DNA of 15,550 nucleotides from an uncultured Peptococcaceae bacterium (GTDB lineage: Bacteria; Bacillota; Desulfotomaculia; Desulfotomaculales; Desulfocucumaceae), in contig CATZDY010000061.1 in NCBI GenBank assembly GCA_958417755.1, positions 1 to 15,550 of the forward strand. Direction: 5' to 3'. Positions 1 through 6,751 of this stretch are shown piece after piece. The notes under the pieces are model-generated. The model was not told the DNA's origin. It saw only the letters and a list, made by a program, of their open reading frames with translations, and ran no database searches. Both the position numbers and the translations under genes were made by a program. Within the stretch, counting starts at the first letter, position 1. Each line of letters begins with the position of its first letter.

Positions 1-19
1 CACATTGGTTGCCAACAAT

Positions 20-50
20 AAAAAACAGCCACCGACTGAAGCCGGAGGCT
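20..50 (-). terminator. intrinsic terminator of the leftward leader/small RNA
   Basis: On the minus strand the arm AGCCTCCGGCT pairs with AGTCGGTGGCT (one T-T mismatch and one G-U pair), followed at once by GTTTTTTATT. This is a standard intrinsic terminator. Its 5' arm is also complementary to 107-113, so formation could be conditional. Confidence 0.6.
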
Positions 51-226
51 CCATCAACCGAGACAATAAACAACCTCAGATGTGGTTTGGCGAACAATTA
101 AGCAATAGCCTCCCCACACTCTTATGAACCACCGGGAGAAATTTCTTCCGGTCTTACTTTCCCAACTGCCTGATATTGAGCCATAGGCATCAGGCATAAT
201 CCATATGATATTGTATCTTTACATAT
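20..226 (-). ncRNA. candidate structured RNA (untranslated leader or small RNA)
   Basis: Read leftward, this stretch has a promoter just upstream, several strong hairpins and a terminator, but no credible reading frame. Hairpin 1 pairs TGCCTGAT with ATCAGGCA (167-174 with 189-196). Hairpin 2 is a near-perfect palindrome, ACCGG..CCGGT (131-152). Further on, GGAGGCU (minus strand, 113-107) can pair perfectly with AGCCUCC (50-44), which is also the 5' arm of the terminator hairpin at 27-50. That makes a classic choice between antiterminator and terminator, and suggests a riboswitch or attenuator controlling a leftward gene beyond the edge. A free-standing RNA of about 200 nt (6S-like or raiA-type in size) is the alternative. 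I could not match it to any consensus I remember, so the class is open. Confidence 0.45.
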
Positions 227-232
227 GATTTC

Positions 233-261
233 ATTTTAATTCTGTCCTAACAATAAGTCAA
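233..261 (-). promoter_or_regulatory. sigma-A-type promoter, leftward
   Basis: Minus strand TTGACT (261-256), a 17-bp spacer, then TAAAAT (238-233). The predicted transcript start is near 226. It lies downstream of mobB and reads the same way, so it starts a separate unit from the fdhD-mobB pair. Confidence 0.6.
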
Positions 262-354
262 GTTTATTTAGAATACCCAATGATTTGCAAATAGCAGGAT
301 ACAAATCGTTTTTTGTAAATCATGGGAATGTATTGGCAATTGTACAAAATAAAC

Positions 355-894
355 TTATAAGTGAAATATAGCTGTTATAAAATCAGCCAATTCCGCTGTT
401 TGGTGAAAATAAAAAAACGGAACATGGGTATCGGGCTCGTTGCTTTGGAGGGGGGCGTCGGTTACCAAAGCAATGACTTGACTTTTTGGAGGCAACCTTG
501 AAGGGGTTGCCTCCAAGGGGACATGGGGTTTGTTGATGATGGCACTGTGCCTTTGTCTATAAACTTCAATTTTGGGGCCTTTTTCAGCTTTAAACCCCTC
601 GATTAAAATCAAGTCCACATGTTGTATATGAGCCAAAAGTTCCGTTAAGTCGGGGGGCTTGGGACAATGTTTGTGAATAGTATAGGAAGAAGGGCCTGCT
701 ACAATGACTTGATCCGCCCCTGCTTGGTAGGTGCGGTAAGAATCTTTGCCCTCTGGATCCATTTGATAGCCATGGGCAGCATGTTTGATGGTGGCAATTT
801 TTTTCCCCCGGCTTTTCAATTCTCGTACAAGATTCTCAATAACTGTGGTTTTTCCTGCATTGGCATATCCGGCAATAAATACATAAGGAATCAA
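355..894 (-). CDS. mobB: molybdopterin-guanine dinucleotide biosynthesis adaptor MobB
   Basis: MobB is a small P-loop GTP-binding protein that assists MobA in attaching GMP to molybdopterin, giving the MGD cofactor used by formate dehydrogenases and related enzymes in the cytoplasm. The 179 residues show the Walker A loop GYANAGKT (9-16), the family KH pair and DPEGKDSYR segment after the first strands, and LILIEGFK near residues 95-102, the usual MobB pattern. Length is normal. The start is a TTG, chosen because GGAGG lies 7 nt upstream (minus strand, read as GGAGGTAAGAGA then TTG) and no ATG fits. It begins 17 nt after fdhD in the same direction, so the two are almost surely co-transcribed. 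No convincing terminator follows it; a new leftward promoter appears within about 100 nt. Confidence 0.93.
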   Translation of the reverse strand: MIPYVFIAGYANAGKTTVIENLVRELKSRGKKIATIKHAAHGYQMDPEGKDSYRTYQAGADQVIVAGPSSYTIHKHCPKPPDLTELLAHIQHVDLILIEGFKAEKGPKIEVYRQRHSAIINKPHVPLEATPSRLPPKSQVIALVTDAPLQSNEPDTHVPFFYFHQTAELADFITAIFHL

Positions 895-911
895 TCTCTT
901 ACCTCCATGCT

Positions 912-1727
912 TTACAACATAATTCTTTCTTGATGGCTATAAATATTGCATGTATTGCCCCGGGCAAAACCAACCAAAGTGATATGTAATTCTTGGGCCA
1001 AGGATACAGCCAAATCTGTTGGCGCTGAACGAGATACCAGCATAGGGATACCAGCCCGGGCTGCTTTGATTAAAATTTCTGACGATATCCGGCCAGTCAA
1101 CAATAAACAAGTGGAGTCCGCTTGTATCTGATGAAGCAACATGTACCCCAGAATTTTATCCACAGCATTGTGTCGTCCAATATCTTCGTAGGTTATTAAT
1201 AGTTCTTTTTGCCTGCCAAGCCCTGCACTATGCACGCCCCCTGTGCATTGAAAGGTTTGAGAACTTTGATTCAACATGGCCATGAAAGACAATAGGGTGG
1301 CAGCTGAAAAGGTGGTTGTTGCTTGGACAGGCTCTAAATCAGAAGCATCGTTTACATAATACAGAGAAGCTCTGCCTTTACCGCAACAACTGGTCAAATT
1401 GCGGCGCAAAAAGTTTTCTGTTTGGGGAATTGTGGTGATTGTTTGTATCCATACCAATCCATCTTCTGGCCGCAATGTGATGGTTTGAATATCCCGGTGA
1501 TGTTGAATCATTCCTTCACTCAATAAAAATCCCACAGCCAATTCTTTTTGATTGTTGGGGGAGCAAATTAAAGTAACCAATTCTTGATCATTTAGAAAAA
1601 TGGTTAAAGGAACCTCTTCAACAAGAAAAGCTTCAAAGGGCTGAAAAGATGCATTTAAATCAGATTCATCTTTAGAGGCTATATATTGGATAATATGACG
1701 GGTTTTATAAGGAGAAATATCGGTCAT
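912..1727 (-). CDS. fdhD: formate dehydrogenase accessory sulfurtransferase FdhD
   Basis: FdhD passes sulfur from a cysteine desulfurase to the molybdenum or tungsten cofactor of formate dehydrogenase, a step needed for activity. The 271-residue product shows the cysteine loop SCCGKGR (Cys114, Cys115), the motif TGGVHSAGL (162-170), EDIGRHNAVDK (181-191), TGRISSE (211-217), SRSAPTDLA (232-240) and GFARG (253-257), all diagnostic. The frame is open 18 codons further upstream, but the ATG at 1727 has AAAGGAG six bases before it, so it is taken as the start. A good promoter lies 26 bp upstream. mobB follows 17 nt later. No formate dehydrogenase structural gene is in the window, so its client enzyme is encoded elsewhere. 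Confidence 0.95.
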   Translation of the reverse strand: MTDISPYKTRHIIQYIASKDESDLNASFQPFEAFLVEEVPLTIFLNDQELVTLICSPNNQKELAVGFLLSEGMIQHHRDIQTITLRPEDGLVWIQTITTIPQTENFLRRNLTSCCGKGRASLYYVNDASDLEPVQATTTFSAATLLSFMAMLNQSSQTFQCTGGVHSAGLGRQKELLITYEDIGRHNAVDKILGYMLLHQIQADSTCLLLTGRISSEILIKAARAGIPMLVSRSAPTDLAVSLAQELHITLVGFARGNTCNIYSHQERIML

Positions 1728-1752
1728 GGTCAGCTCCTTTGGTTTTTCATTT

Positions 1753-1781
1753 ATTTTACGATGAAACAATGGTTTTCGCAA
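1753..1781 (-). promoter_or_regulatory. promoter of fdhD-mobB
   Basis: Minus strand TTGCGA (1781-1776), a 17-bp spacer, then TAAAAT (1758-1753). A transcript start near 1746 leaves a short leader of about 20 nt holding the fdhD ribosome site, so there is no room for a riboswitch here. Confidence 0.55.
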
Positions 1782-1803
1782 TGCAAAGGAAAGGGGGGTA
1801 TGG

Positions 1804-1825
1804 TTGGGAATGTTTGCTTTCCCAA
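1804..1825. repeat. inverted repeat after the hydrolase gene
   Basis: TTGGGAA, an 8-nt loop, then TTCCCAA make a perfect 7-bp stem starting 9 nt past the hydrolase stop codon. A T-rich tract (GGTCTTTTTA) follows only on the plus-strand side; on the minus side C-rich sequence follows. It may be a weak terminator for the hydrolase unit or an mRNA 3' end element. Confidence 0.4.
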
Positions 1826-1833
1826 AGGTCTTT

Positions 1834-2718
1834 TTAAATAAATTGAGTGACTGCTTTTATAAATTGTTCGGGATTGTCATTATAAGCATCATGCCCTGCC
1901 TGGGGAATGGTAGCAAGCATTCCAGCAGGTGCATGTTGTAGAAACGCTTTTTGCTGTATTGGGGGACATATGGGGTCATATTCACCAACCAATAACAGGG
2001 AAGGAACAGTGATTTTGGGTAAGTAGAGCATATAATCTTCAAAAAGGCATCCTTCTTGAAATAAAAGGGCTTGCTGTTTTTGTCCATTTCGCCACTGTTC
2101 TTCTGTGGCCTTTACACTAGCAATGGAAGCTTTGATCTCTGCCTTCCAATCTTTACTATAATAAACTTCTTCCCTGATTTCCCTGGGGATTTCTGCTAAT
2201 TGCTCTACATAGTCTTGGGCTGTAGTGCAACGGGTCATGGTTTGTTTCAGCAATAAGGCCTTTTGGAATTGCCCTTTTTGGGATAAAAGGGTGATGCTTT
2301 TTTCGAAAACAAATTTCATTGATATATATAGATTGAAGGAGGGACAGATGTAAATTAATTTGGCAGTTCTTTGAGGATATTGTAAGGCATATAACAAAGC
2401 CAATTGTCCACCATAGGAATGTCCCATGGGGATCCACTGGCTGATAGAAAGCTGTTTTCTGATTTCTTCCATATCTTCAATTAACAAGGCAGTGCCAAAA
2501 TGCTTGTCAAATCCAATGGGATCTGAACGCAAAACCCCTCGCTGATCAAATAAAACAACATTTACATGACAAGCAAGTTGTTCTGCTTGGTATTGAAATT
2601 CATAACATCCTGTTCCTGGGCCTCCATGTACATATATCACAGTATTGTCATGTTGCTGATCCCATATTTGTGTGAAAATCCGTTTTCCATCCGGCATGGT
2701 TAACATGCAGCTGCGCAT
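1834..2718 (-). CDS. alpha/beta hydrolase, prolyl-aminopeptidase-like
   Basis: A cytosolic serine hydrolase of the alpha/beta fold. Numbering from the ATG at 2718 (294 residues), it has the oxyanion motif HGGPGTG (31-37), DQRG (58-61), the nucleophile elbow GHSYGG with Ser101, the acid Asp248 in GEYDP and the base His276 in AGHDAY: a complete triad. HGGPG plus DQRG is typical of prolyl iminopeptidases and related esterases or lactonases, so the substrate cannot be fixed. The frame runs upstream to a TTG at 2841 without a ribosome site, and to an ATG at 2736; the ATG at 2718 is preferred because AGAAGG sits 7 nt before it and the length then fits the family. No signal peptide is seen. It shares direction with fdhD-mobB, but fdhD has its own promoter. 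A link to the cofactor genes is not evident. Confidence 0.85.
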   Translation of the reverse strand: MRSCMLTMPDGKRIFTQIWDQQHDNTVIYVHGGPGTGCYEFQYQAEQLACHVNVVLFDQRGVLRSDPIGFDKHFGTALLIEDMEEIRKQLSISQWIPMGHSYGGQLALLYALQYPQRTAKLIYICPSFNLYISMKFVFEKSITLLSQKGQFQKALLLKQTMTRCTTAQDYVEQLAEIPREIREEVYYSKDWKAEIKASIASVKATEEQWRNGQKQQALLFQEGCLFEDYMLYLPKITVPSLLLVGEYDPICPPIQQKAFLQHAPAGMLATIPQAGHDAYNDNPEQFIKAVTQFI

Positions 2719-3179
2719 TGTAACACCTTCTGACATTTGATGTAATTTTCCTTGGTAACAAATTGGATTATCTTGGGTCAATCCCTGCTTTTTGGAGAGG
2801 AAATTATCATGATTGGCAAAGCAATAGAAAGGAAAGAACAATATTTATTTATAAATGTTTTGTTTCTTTTTGTTCTGTTATGAGCAGATGAAAATATGTC
2901 TTGTGCAAAATGTAGCCATGATGAAGAGCAATGGTACAAAATCATTGCGAAAAGAAAAATAAAGGCTTTTTCAATGTACCATATAAATTGTATGCTTTTT
3001 GTATGTTTTTATCTTTTTTAGCAAAAGTCATTGACTGGATTTATCCTAAGCTGTTAAAGTTAAAATGGTCCAGGCCCGTGATGTACTGAAGTGCTGATGG
3101 GTCTATTTTGTGTCATAAAGAAGCTTAGATATTCTATAAAAACAAATGATGTTAATTTTGATAGAAAAGGAGGGAATAT
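2719..3179. other. divergent intergenic region between hydrolase and uppP
   Basis: An AT-rich gap between oppositely directed genes. A 41-codon frame at 2896-3021 (+) begins MSCAKCSHDEE, with a CxxC-x-H pattern, but lacks a ribosome site and I do not call it a gene. A possible plus-strand promoter is TTGACT (3031-3036), 18 bp, TAAAGT (3055-3060). A second, weaker one is TTGTGT (3108-3113) followed by TATTCT 16 bp later, just ahead of the small frame at 3180. Nothing else is supported. Confidence 0.4.
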
Positions 3180-3227
3180 ATGGTGCATCAAGTTGTTTTT
3201 AAGTTTTATGATGGGCAAACTGACTAA
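3180..3227 (+). CDS. 15-codon frame with strong ribosome site (leader peptide or gene remnant)
   Basis: ATG preceded by AAAAGGAGGGAATAT, one of the best ribosome sites in the window, opens only 15 codons: MVHQVVFKFYDGQTD, then TAA. The peptide resembles the first strand of Dabb (stress-responsive A/B barrel) proteins, which typically begin with a His followed by a hydrophobic strand and FKFKDG. No continuation of that family is seen in any frame after the stop. It may be the stub of a deleted gene, or a translated leader upstream of uppP, whose ATG lies about 110 nt on. Translation is likely from the ribosome site; function is unknown. Confidence 0.3.
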   Translation: MVHQVVFKFYDGQTD

Positions 3228-3336
3228 ACTTAAGCCTTATTTTTGAATAGGTTGGAATTGTTTTTATTTGACTGATATTACATAAAGATGAGCTTGCAAT
3301 TTTAAAGGAATACCTTGGAATAGGAGAAAATGATAT

Positions 3337-4161
3337 ATGGAAATCATAGAGATTTTAAAAGTAGTCATTTTAGGTATCATTGAAGGGATTACCGAATGGC
3401 TACCCATTAGCAGCACAGGGCATATGATTTTAGCTGATGAGTTGATTCGCTTACATGTATCCAAGGCATTTATGGATATGTTTTTGGTGGTCATTCAGCT
3501 AGGCGCCATTCTTGCAGTCATTGTTTTATATTGGCATAAATTATTTCCTTTTTCCAAACAAAAAAATGGGACATATGTGAATAAAGATGCCTTTTCTTTG
3601 TGGGGTAAAGTTTTGGTGGCTGTTTTGCCAGCAGCAATTATCGGCTTGCCTTTGGATAAAACGTTAAATGCCTTATTTTATAATTATCAAACAGTTGCTG
3701 TTACTTTGATTGTGTATGGGATTTTATTCATTGTTATGGAGAATTGGAACAAAAGAAGAACACCTGTTGTTAATAACTTTCAGCAATTTGGATATCGGGA
3801 AGCCCTATTGGTGGGTGTATTTCAAGTGTTGTCTTTAATTCCTGGTACTTCTCGTTCTGGGGCCACGATTTTGGGCGCCATGTTAATCGGTTGTTCCCGG
3901 GGGATTGCGGCGGAATTTTCCTTCTTTTTGGCTATTCCCGTGATGTTTGGGGCCAGTTTGCTTAAAATTGTAACCTTTGGCTTTTCATTTACAGGGGAAG
4001 AGATTCTAGCCCTTTTGATTGGTATGTTTGTTGCCTTTGTGGTATCCATTTTAGCCATCAAGTTTTTGGTGGGTTATGTGCAGAAGAATGATTTTAAAAT
4101 CTTTGGTTATTACCGCATTGTTTTAGGGGTAATTGTGCTTTTGTATTTTTTGCTTTCATAA
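3337..4161 (+). CDS. uppP: undecaprenyl-diphosphate phosphatase (BacA/UppP type)
   Basis: An integral membrane enzyme that removes one phosphate from undecaprenyl diphosphate, recycling the lipid carrier for peptidoglycan and other wall polymers; extra copies give bacitracin resistance. The 274-residue protein is full length. It carries the first signature (Glu16, Glu20, then PISSTGH with Ser26 and His29) and the second, PGTSRSGAT (169-177, Arg173), matching the catalytic residues of the family shifted by about one position from E. coli. About eight hydrophobic segments alternate through the chain. The ATG has AGGAG 10 nt upstream, a slightly long spacing. It is monocistronic: no plus-strand gene follows and a strong two-way terminator lies 100 nt downstream. 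Confidence 0.96.
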   Translation: MEIIEILKVVILGIIEGITEWLPISSTGHMILADELIRLHVSKAFMDMFLVVIQLGAILAVIVLYWHKLFPFSKQKNGTYVNKDAFSLWGKVLVAVLPAAIIGLPLDKTLNALFYNYQTVAVTLIVYGILFIVMENWNKRRTPVVNNFQQFGYREALLVGVFQVLSLIPGTSRSGATILGAMLIGCSRGIAAEFSFFLAIPVMFGASLLKIVTFGFSFTGEEILALLIGMFVAFVVSILAIKFLVGYVQKNDFKIFGYYRIVLGVIVLLYFLLS

Positions 4162-4215
4162 AAGATAGCTTGACAAGCCGGGAAAAGAAGTTTGTATTGC
4201 GAAAGCTTGAAATAA

Positions 4216-4239
4216 GCTGCGATTTTTAAATTTCGCAGC
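4216..4239. repeat. hairpin downstream of uppP
   Basis: GCTGCGA (4216-4222) pairs with TCGCAGC (4233-4239), loop 10 nt. No T-run follows on the plus strand, so it is not a clean terminator by itself; it may protect the 3' end or slow polymerase before the terminator 27 nt later. Confidence 0.4.
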
Positions 4240-4265
4240 AAGCCATACATGTTTGCTAAAAAATA

Positions 4266-4298
4266 AATCCGTAACAAGTAAAAACTTGTCTACGGATT
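4266..4298. terminator. bidirectional terminator between uppP and modC
   Basis: AATCCGTA-ACAAGT, a four-A loop, ACTTGT, a bulged C and TACGGATT form a 14-bp stem. On the plus strand it is followed by ATTTTTTAG, on the minus strand by TATTTTTTAGC, so it can end transcripts from both convergent genes. The modC stop codon (4299-4297) overlaps the stem. Confidence 0.85.
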
Positions 4299-4971
4299 AT
4301 TTTTTAGGATGAAATACTGCTTTATCCTGTGAAATTGACTGCCCCTGTTGCAATGTAATGATGCTGTCCCCTAACATGGAAGCATCTGCTTCGTCATGGG
4401 TGACCAAGATGAAGGGTATTTTCCATTGTTGATGGAGGTTTTTAATTTCCTGGCGCAATTTTGTTTTGGTATCCTTATCCAAGGCACTAAAGGGCTCGTC
4501 CAATAATAACAATTGGGGCTGGGCTGCCAGTGCCCTGGCCAAAGCTACCCGCTGCCTTTCTCCCCCGGATAACTGGCCAGGATAACGATCCAGCAAATGA
4601 AGAACGCCAAAGGATTCTAATATTTCCAAGGGATCAATGGTGGTATGGGAGCTGGCCTTTTTCTTGGTTTTTAGACTGTAAAGAACATTGTTGCGCACCG
4701 TGAGATGGGGGAAAAGGGCATAATCTTGAAAAAGATAGCCAATGTTTCTATGCCGGGTTGGGACATTGATTTTCTGCTGACTTGCATACAAAGTGGTACC
4801 ATTGAGCACAATACAACCTTCATCTGGCTTGGTTAAGCCCGCAAGACAATGCAAAACAGTGCTTTTGCCAGCTCCTGAAGGTCCCCAGAGCACTAAAATT
4901 TCACTTTCAATATGTATTTTAATGGTAAGGGAAAAATGCCATAATTTTTTTTTCAGTGTAACATCCAACAT
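4297..4971 (-). CDS. modC: molybdate ABC transporter ATP-binding protein ModC (short form)
   Basis: The ATPase that powers molybdate (or tungstate) import with ModB and ModA at the inner face of the membrane. In 224 residues it has Walker A GPSGAGKST (30-38), the Q-loop FQDYALFPH (Gln82), the signature LSGGERQ (134-140), Walker B LLLLDEP (154-160) and the switch His192 in VTHDE. It ends right after the ATPase domain, so it lacks the molybdate-sensing Mop/TOBE domain present in the roughly 350-residue E. coli ModC. Many Gram-positive relatives are short in the same way. It starts 4 nt after modB stops; GGTGA from the end of modB is the only ribosome-site-like sequence, so translational coupling is likely. 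Specificity for molybdate rather than tungstate rests on ModA and context. Confidence 0.93.
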   Translation of the reverse strand: MLDVTLKKKLWHFSLTIKIHIESEILVLWGPSGAGKSTVLHCLAGLTKPDEGCIVLNGTTLYASQQKINVPTRHRNIGYLFQDYALFPHLTVRNNVLYSLKTKKKASSHTTIDPLEILESFGVLHLLDRYPGQLSGGERQRVALARALAAQPQLLLLDEPFSALDKDTKTKLRQEIKNLHQQWKIPFILVTHDEADASMLGDSIITLQQGQSISQDKAVFHPKK

Positions 4972-4975
4972 ACAA

Positions 4976-5653
4976 TCACCGCATATGATTTTGTTTTTTT
5001 GCCCATCTGTTCACAGCGTAAATGACTAAGAAACTGAAAACCGTAATAATGGCCACCAAGGTTCTGGCCGTTACATCATCGCCAGAATCCACTGCAAAAT
5101 AAATGGCTAAAGGGATGGTTTGTGTTTTACCTGGTATATTCCCTGCCACCATAAGGGTGGCACCAAACTCTCCCAAGGCTCTGGCAAAGGATAGGACAAC
5201 CCCTGCCAAAATACCAGGCCAAGCCAAGGGCAGCGTAACAGTGAAAAATACTCTACACTCATTGGCCCCTAAGGTTCTCGCTACTTTTTCAAAGCTAGGA
5301 TCTACGCTTTTAAAAGCAGCTTTGGCACTTTGGTACATCAGGGGAAAGGCCACCACTGTGGAAGCCAAAATGGCGGCCCACCAGGTAAACACAAGGGTAA
5401 TGCCCATTTCCATAAGGAATTTGCCAATGATTCCGTTTTTTCCTATCAGAATAAGCAAGCCATAACCAATCACAGAAGGGGGCAATACCAAAGGCAAGGT
5501 AATGGCTGCTTCTAATATTTCTTTGCCTGGAAATTCTATCCGGGCCAAAAGCCTAGCCACAGGCAAACCGATGCAAGTAACCATTAGCAAAGAAATAAAA
5601 GCAATGCGTAGAGAAAAGAAAATGGGAAACCAATCTTCTAAATGAAAGTACAT
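4976..5653 (-). CDS. modB: molybdate ABC transporter permease ModB
   Basis: The membrane channel of the molybdate importer, working as a dimer. The 225-residue chain has about five to six hydrophobic segments and the cytoplasmic EAA loop that docks on ModC, EKVARTLGA to LPLAWPGILAG (122-151). The stretch ARALGEFGAT (157-166) is highly typical of ModB. It begins 4 nt after the modA stop codon (TAG, AACC, ATG) with no visible AGGAGG, so ribosomes probably restart after modA. Gene order A-B-C and the tight spacing make this a single operon read leftward to the terminator at 4266-4298. Confidence 0.95.
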   Translation of the reverse strand: MYFHLEDWFPIFFSLRIAFISLLMVTCIGLPVARLLARIEFPGKEILEAAITLPLVLPPSVIGYGLLILIGKNGIIGKFLMEMGITLVFTWWAAILASTVVAFPLMYQSAKAAFKSVDPSFEKVARTLGANECRVFFTVTLPLAWPGILAGVVLSFARALGEFGATLMVAGNIPGKTQTIPLAIYFAVDSGDDVTARTLVAIITVFSFLVIYAVNRWAKKQNHMR

Positions 5654-5657
5654 GGTT

Positions 5658-6425
5658 CTATGGTTGTTTCACAGCGGTGAAGCCATATTTTTCAAAAATC
5701 TCAGCAGCTTTATCGCTTTGTAAAAAGGCTGCGAATTCCTGGGCTTCTTGGCTATGGGCGCTTTGTTTTATCACTGCCATGGGATAGACAATGGGGGCAT
5801 GGGAATCTTCAGGTGCAGTTGTTACAATTTTGACTGCCTTACTGGTTGCCGCGTCAGATCGATACACAAGGCCAGCTTCCACATTGCCAGTTTCCACATA
5901 GGTGAGAACTTGGCGGACATCTTTGGCTAAAACCAGTTTGGGTTGTAAGGTATCCCAAAGACCTAAATTGGTAAGCGATTCTTTAGCATAATTCCCTGCT
6001 GGTACTGTTTCTGGAACACCGATACTTATTTTTTGGATTGTGTCTTCTGTAAGTCCTTCAAAACCTGTCAACTGGCTGTCCTTGCCAGTAATGAGGACAA
6101 GTTCATTGGTTAATAAATTTACCCGGGAATTCTCCAAGAGCATGTTTTGTTCTTCCAGGGCATCCATCTGTTTTTTGCCTGCAGAAATAAATAAGTCCGT
6201 TGGTGCGCCTTCTTCAATCTGATGTTGAAGGGTGCCAGAAGCACCAAAGTTATAAAGAATCTTTACATCAGGATGTTCTTGATTGTATAAGGTTTGTAAT
6301 TCTTTGGCAGCATCTTGTAAACTAGCAGCAGCGGATATATTGAGTTCTACGGATTTTGAAGAACAGCCCAAAAGAGATGTCAGAATCAGGACTAGGGCGC
6401 TGCAATACAAAACTAATTTTTTCAT
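5658..6425 (-). CDS. modA: molybdate-binding lipoprotein ModA
   Basis: The extracellular binding protein that captures molybdate (possibly tungstate) and delivers it to ModB. Numbered from the ATG at 6425 (255 residues), it has a lipoprotein signal with lipobox LLGC (Cys21), as expected for an organism without an outer-membrane periplasm. All five oxyanion-contacting positions known from E. coli ModA are present by alignment: Ser35 (AAASL), Ser63 (GASGT), Ala143 (VPAGNYA), Val170 (KDVRQ) and Tyr188 (VYRSDA). The frame is open 12 codons further upstream to a TTG, but the ATG has AAAGGAG 7 nt before it and begins the signal peptide MKKLVLY. It heads modABC. Upstream lie an unusual leader and two long hairpins that separate it from larC. 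Confidence 0.96.
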   Translation of the reverse strand: MKKLVLYCSALVLILTSLLGCSSKSVELNISAAASLQDAAKELQTLYNQEHPDVKILYNFGASGTLQHQIEEGAPTDLFISAGKKQMDALEEQNMLLENSRVNLLTNELVLITGKDSQLTGFEGLTEDTIQKISIGVPETVPAGNYAKESLTNLGLWDTLQPKLVLAKDVRQVLTYVETGNVEAGLVYRSDAATSKAVKIVTTAPEDSHAPIVYPMAVIKQSAHSQEAQEFAAFLQSDKAAEIFEKYGFTAVKQP

Positions 6426-6496
6426 GATTCTACTCCTTTGTACGTAAAATATGGATAGCAAAAGAAATCAGTTATGTAAAGAAGATTGGATAACAA
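6422..6496 (-). CDS. possible 24-codon leader frame overlapping the modA start
   Basis: On the minus strand AAAGGAGG (6516-6509) is a full ribosome site about 90 nt before modA with no gene of its own. A TTG 12 nt later opens 24 codons (beginning MLSNLLYITDFF) whose stop TGA shares bases with the modA ATG (ATGA). This arrangement would couple modA translation to an upstream peptide. The 12-nt spacing and the TTG start are weak points; the purine run could instead be part of a regulatory RNA structure. Confidence 0.25.
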   Translation of the reverse strand: MLSNLLYITDFFCYPYFTYKGVES

Positions 6497-6606
6497 TGAT
6501 AGGAACCACCTCCTTTAAAAAGAACTTGTTTGTTTTGTTGTAATACGTTTTATTGTGTTTTATTTTTTGTAATGCAAAATTTCGATAAAAAATATAAGTT
6601 TCCTGC

Positions 6607-6644
6607 TAAAACATAAAAGAAAAATATTTTTCTTTTATGTTTTA
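6607..6644. repeat. perfect 38-bp AT-rich palindrome
   Basis: TAAAACATAAAAGAAAAAT is followed directly by its exact reverse complement (6607-6625 and 6626-6644). Only four of 38 bases are G or C. As RNA it would form a long A-U hairpin; as DNA it could be an operator or a cruciform-prone site ahead of modA. The A-run in one arm and T-run in the other also fit a two-way terminator. Confidence 0.75.
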
Positions 6645-6681
6645 TATTGTTTTGTTTGCAATGGAATGCATAAAAATGATA

Positions 6682-6716
6682 TAACCATTTCTTTGCACTT
6701 TTAAAAGAAATGGTTA
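6682..6716 (-). terminator. hairpin 36 nt after larC, probable terminator
   Basis: TAACCATTTCTTT (6682-6694) pairs perfectly over 13 bp with AAAGAAATGGTTA (6704-6716), loop 9 nt. On the minus strand it is followed by TATCATTTTTATG, an imperfect U-tract. Its place just after the larC stop makes a terminator the simplest reading. Confidence 0.5.
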
Positions 6717-6751
6717 GCAATAAATGATTAAAGTTTGCTTTGGATGAAAAT

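Larger units (their letters stand above)
6426..6751 (-). promoter_or_regulatory. larC-modA intergenic region and mod operon leader
   Basis: A very AT-rich 326-bp gap between two leftward genes. It holds, in order of transcription, a 13-bp hairpin (6682-6716), a perfect 38-bp palindrome (6607-6644), a region with weak promoter-like boxes (TTGCAT followed by AATAAA, around 6575-6550), the strong ribosome site at 6516-6509, and the modA ribosome site. It encodes no LarC C-terminal domain in any frame. I do not recognise a ModE operator (the TATATA dyad) or a molybdenum-cofactor riboswitch. Confidence 0.5.

Noticed and set aside
27..152. Plus-strand reading of 27-152 as a cobalamin or molybdenum-cofactor riboswitch (GCCTCCCCAC, GCCGGAGG segments)
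   Set aside because: No plus-strand gene follows, while promoter and U-tract both point to the minus strand; the conserved cores were not convincingly matched.
2896..3021. 41-codon plus-strand frame beginning MSCAKCSHDEE (zinc-ribbon-like start)
   Set aside because: No ribosome site, and only one CxxC pair; kept as a remark in the intergenic entry.
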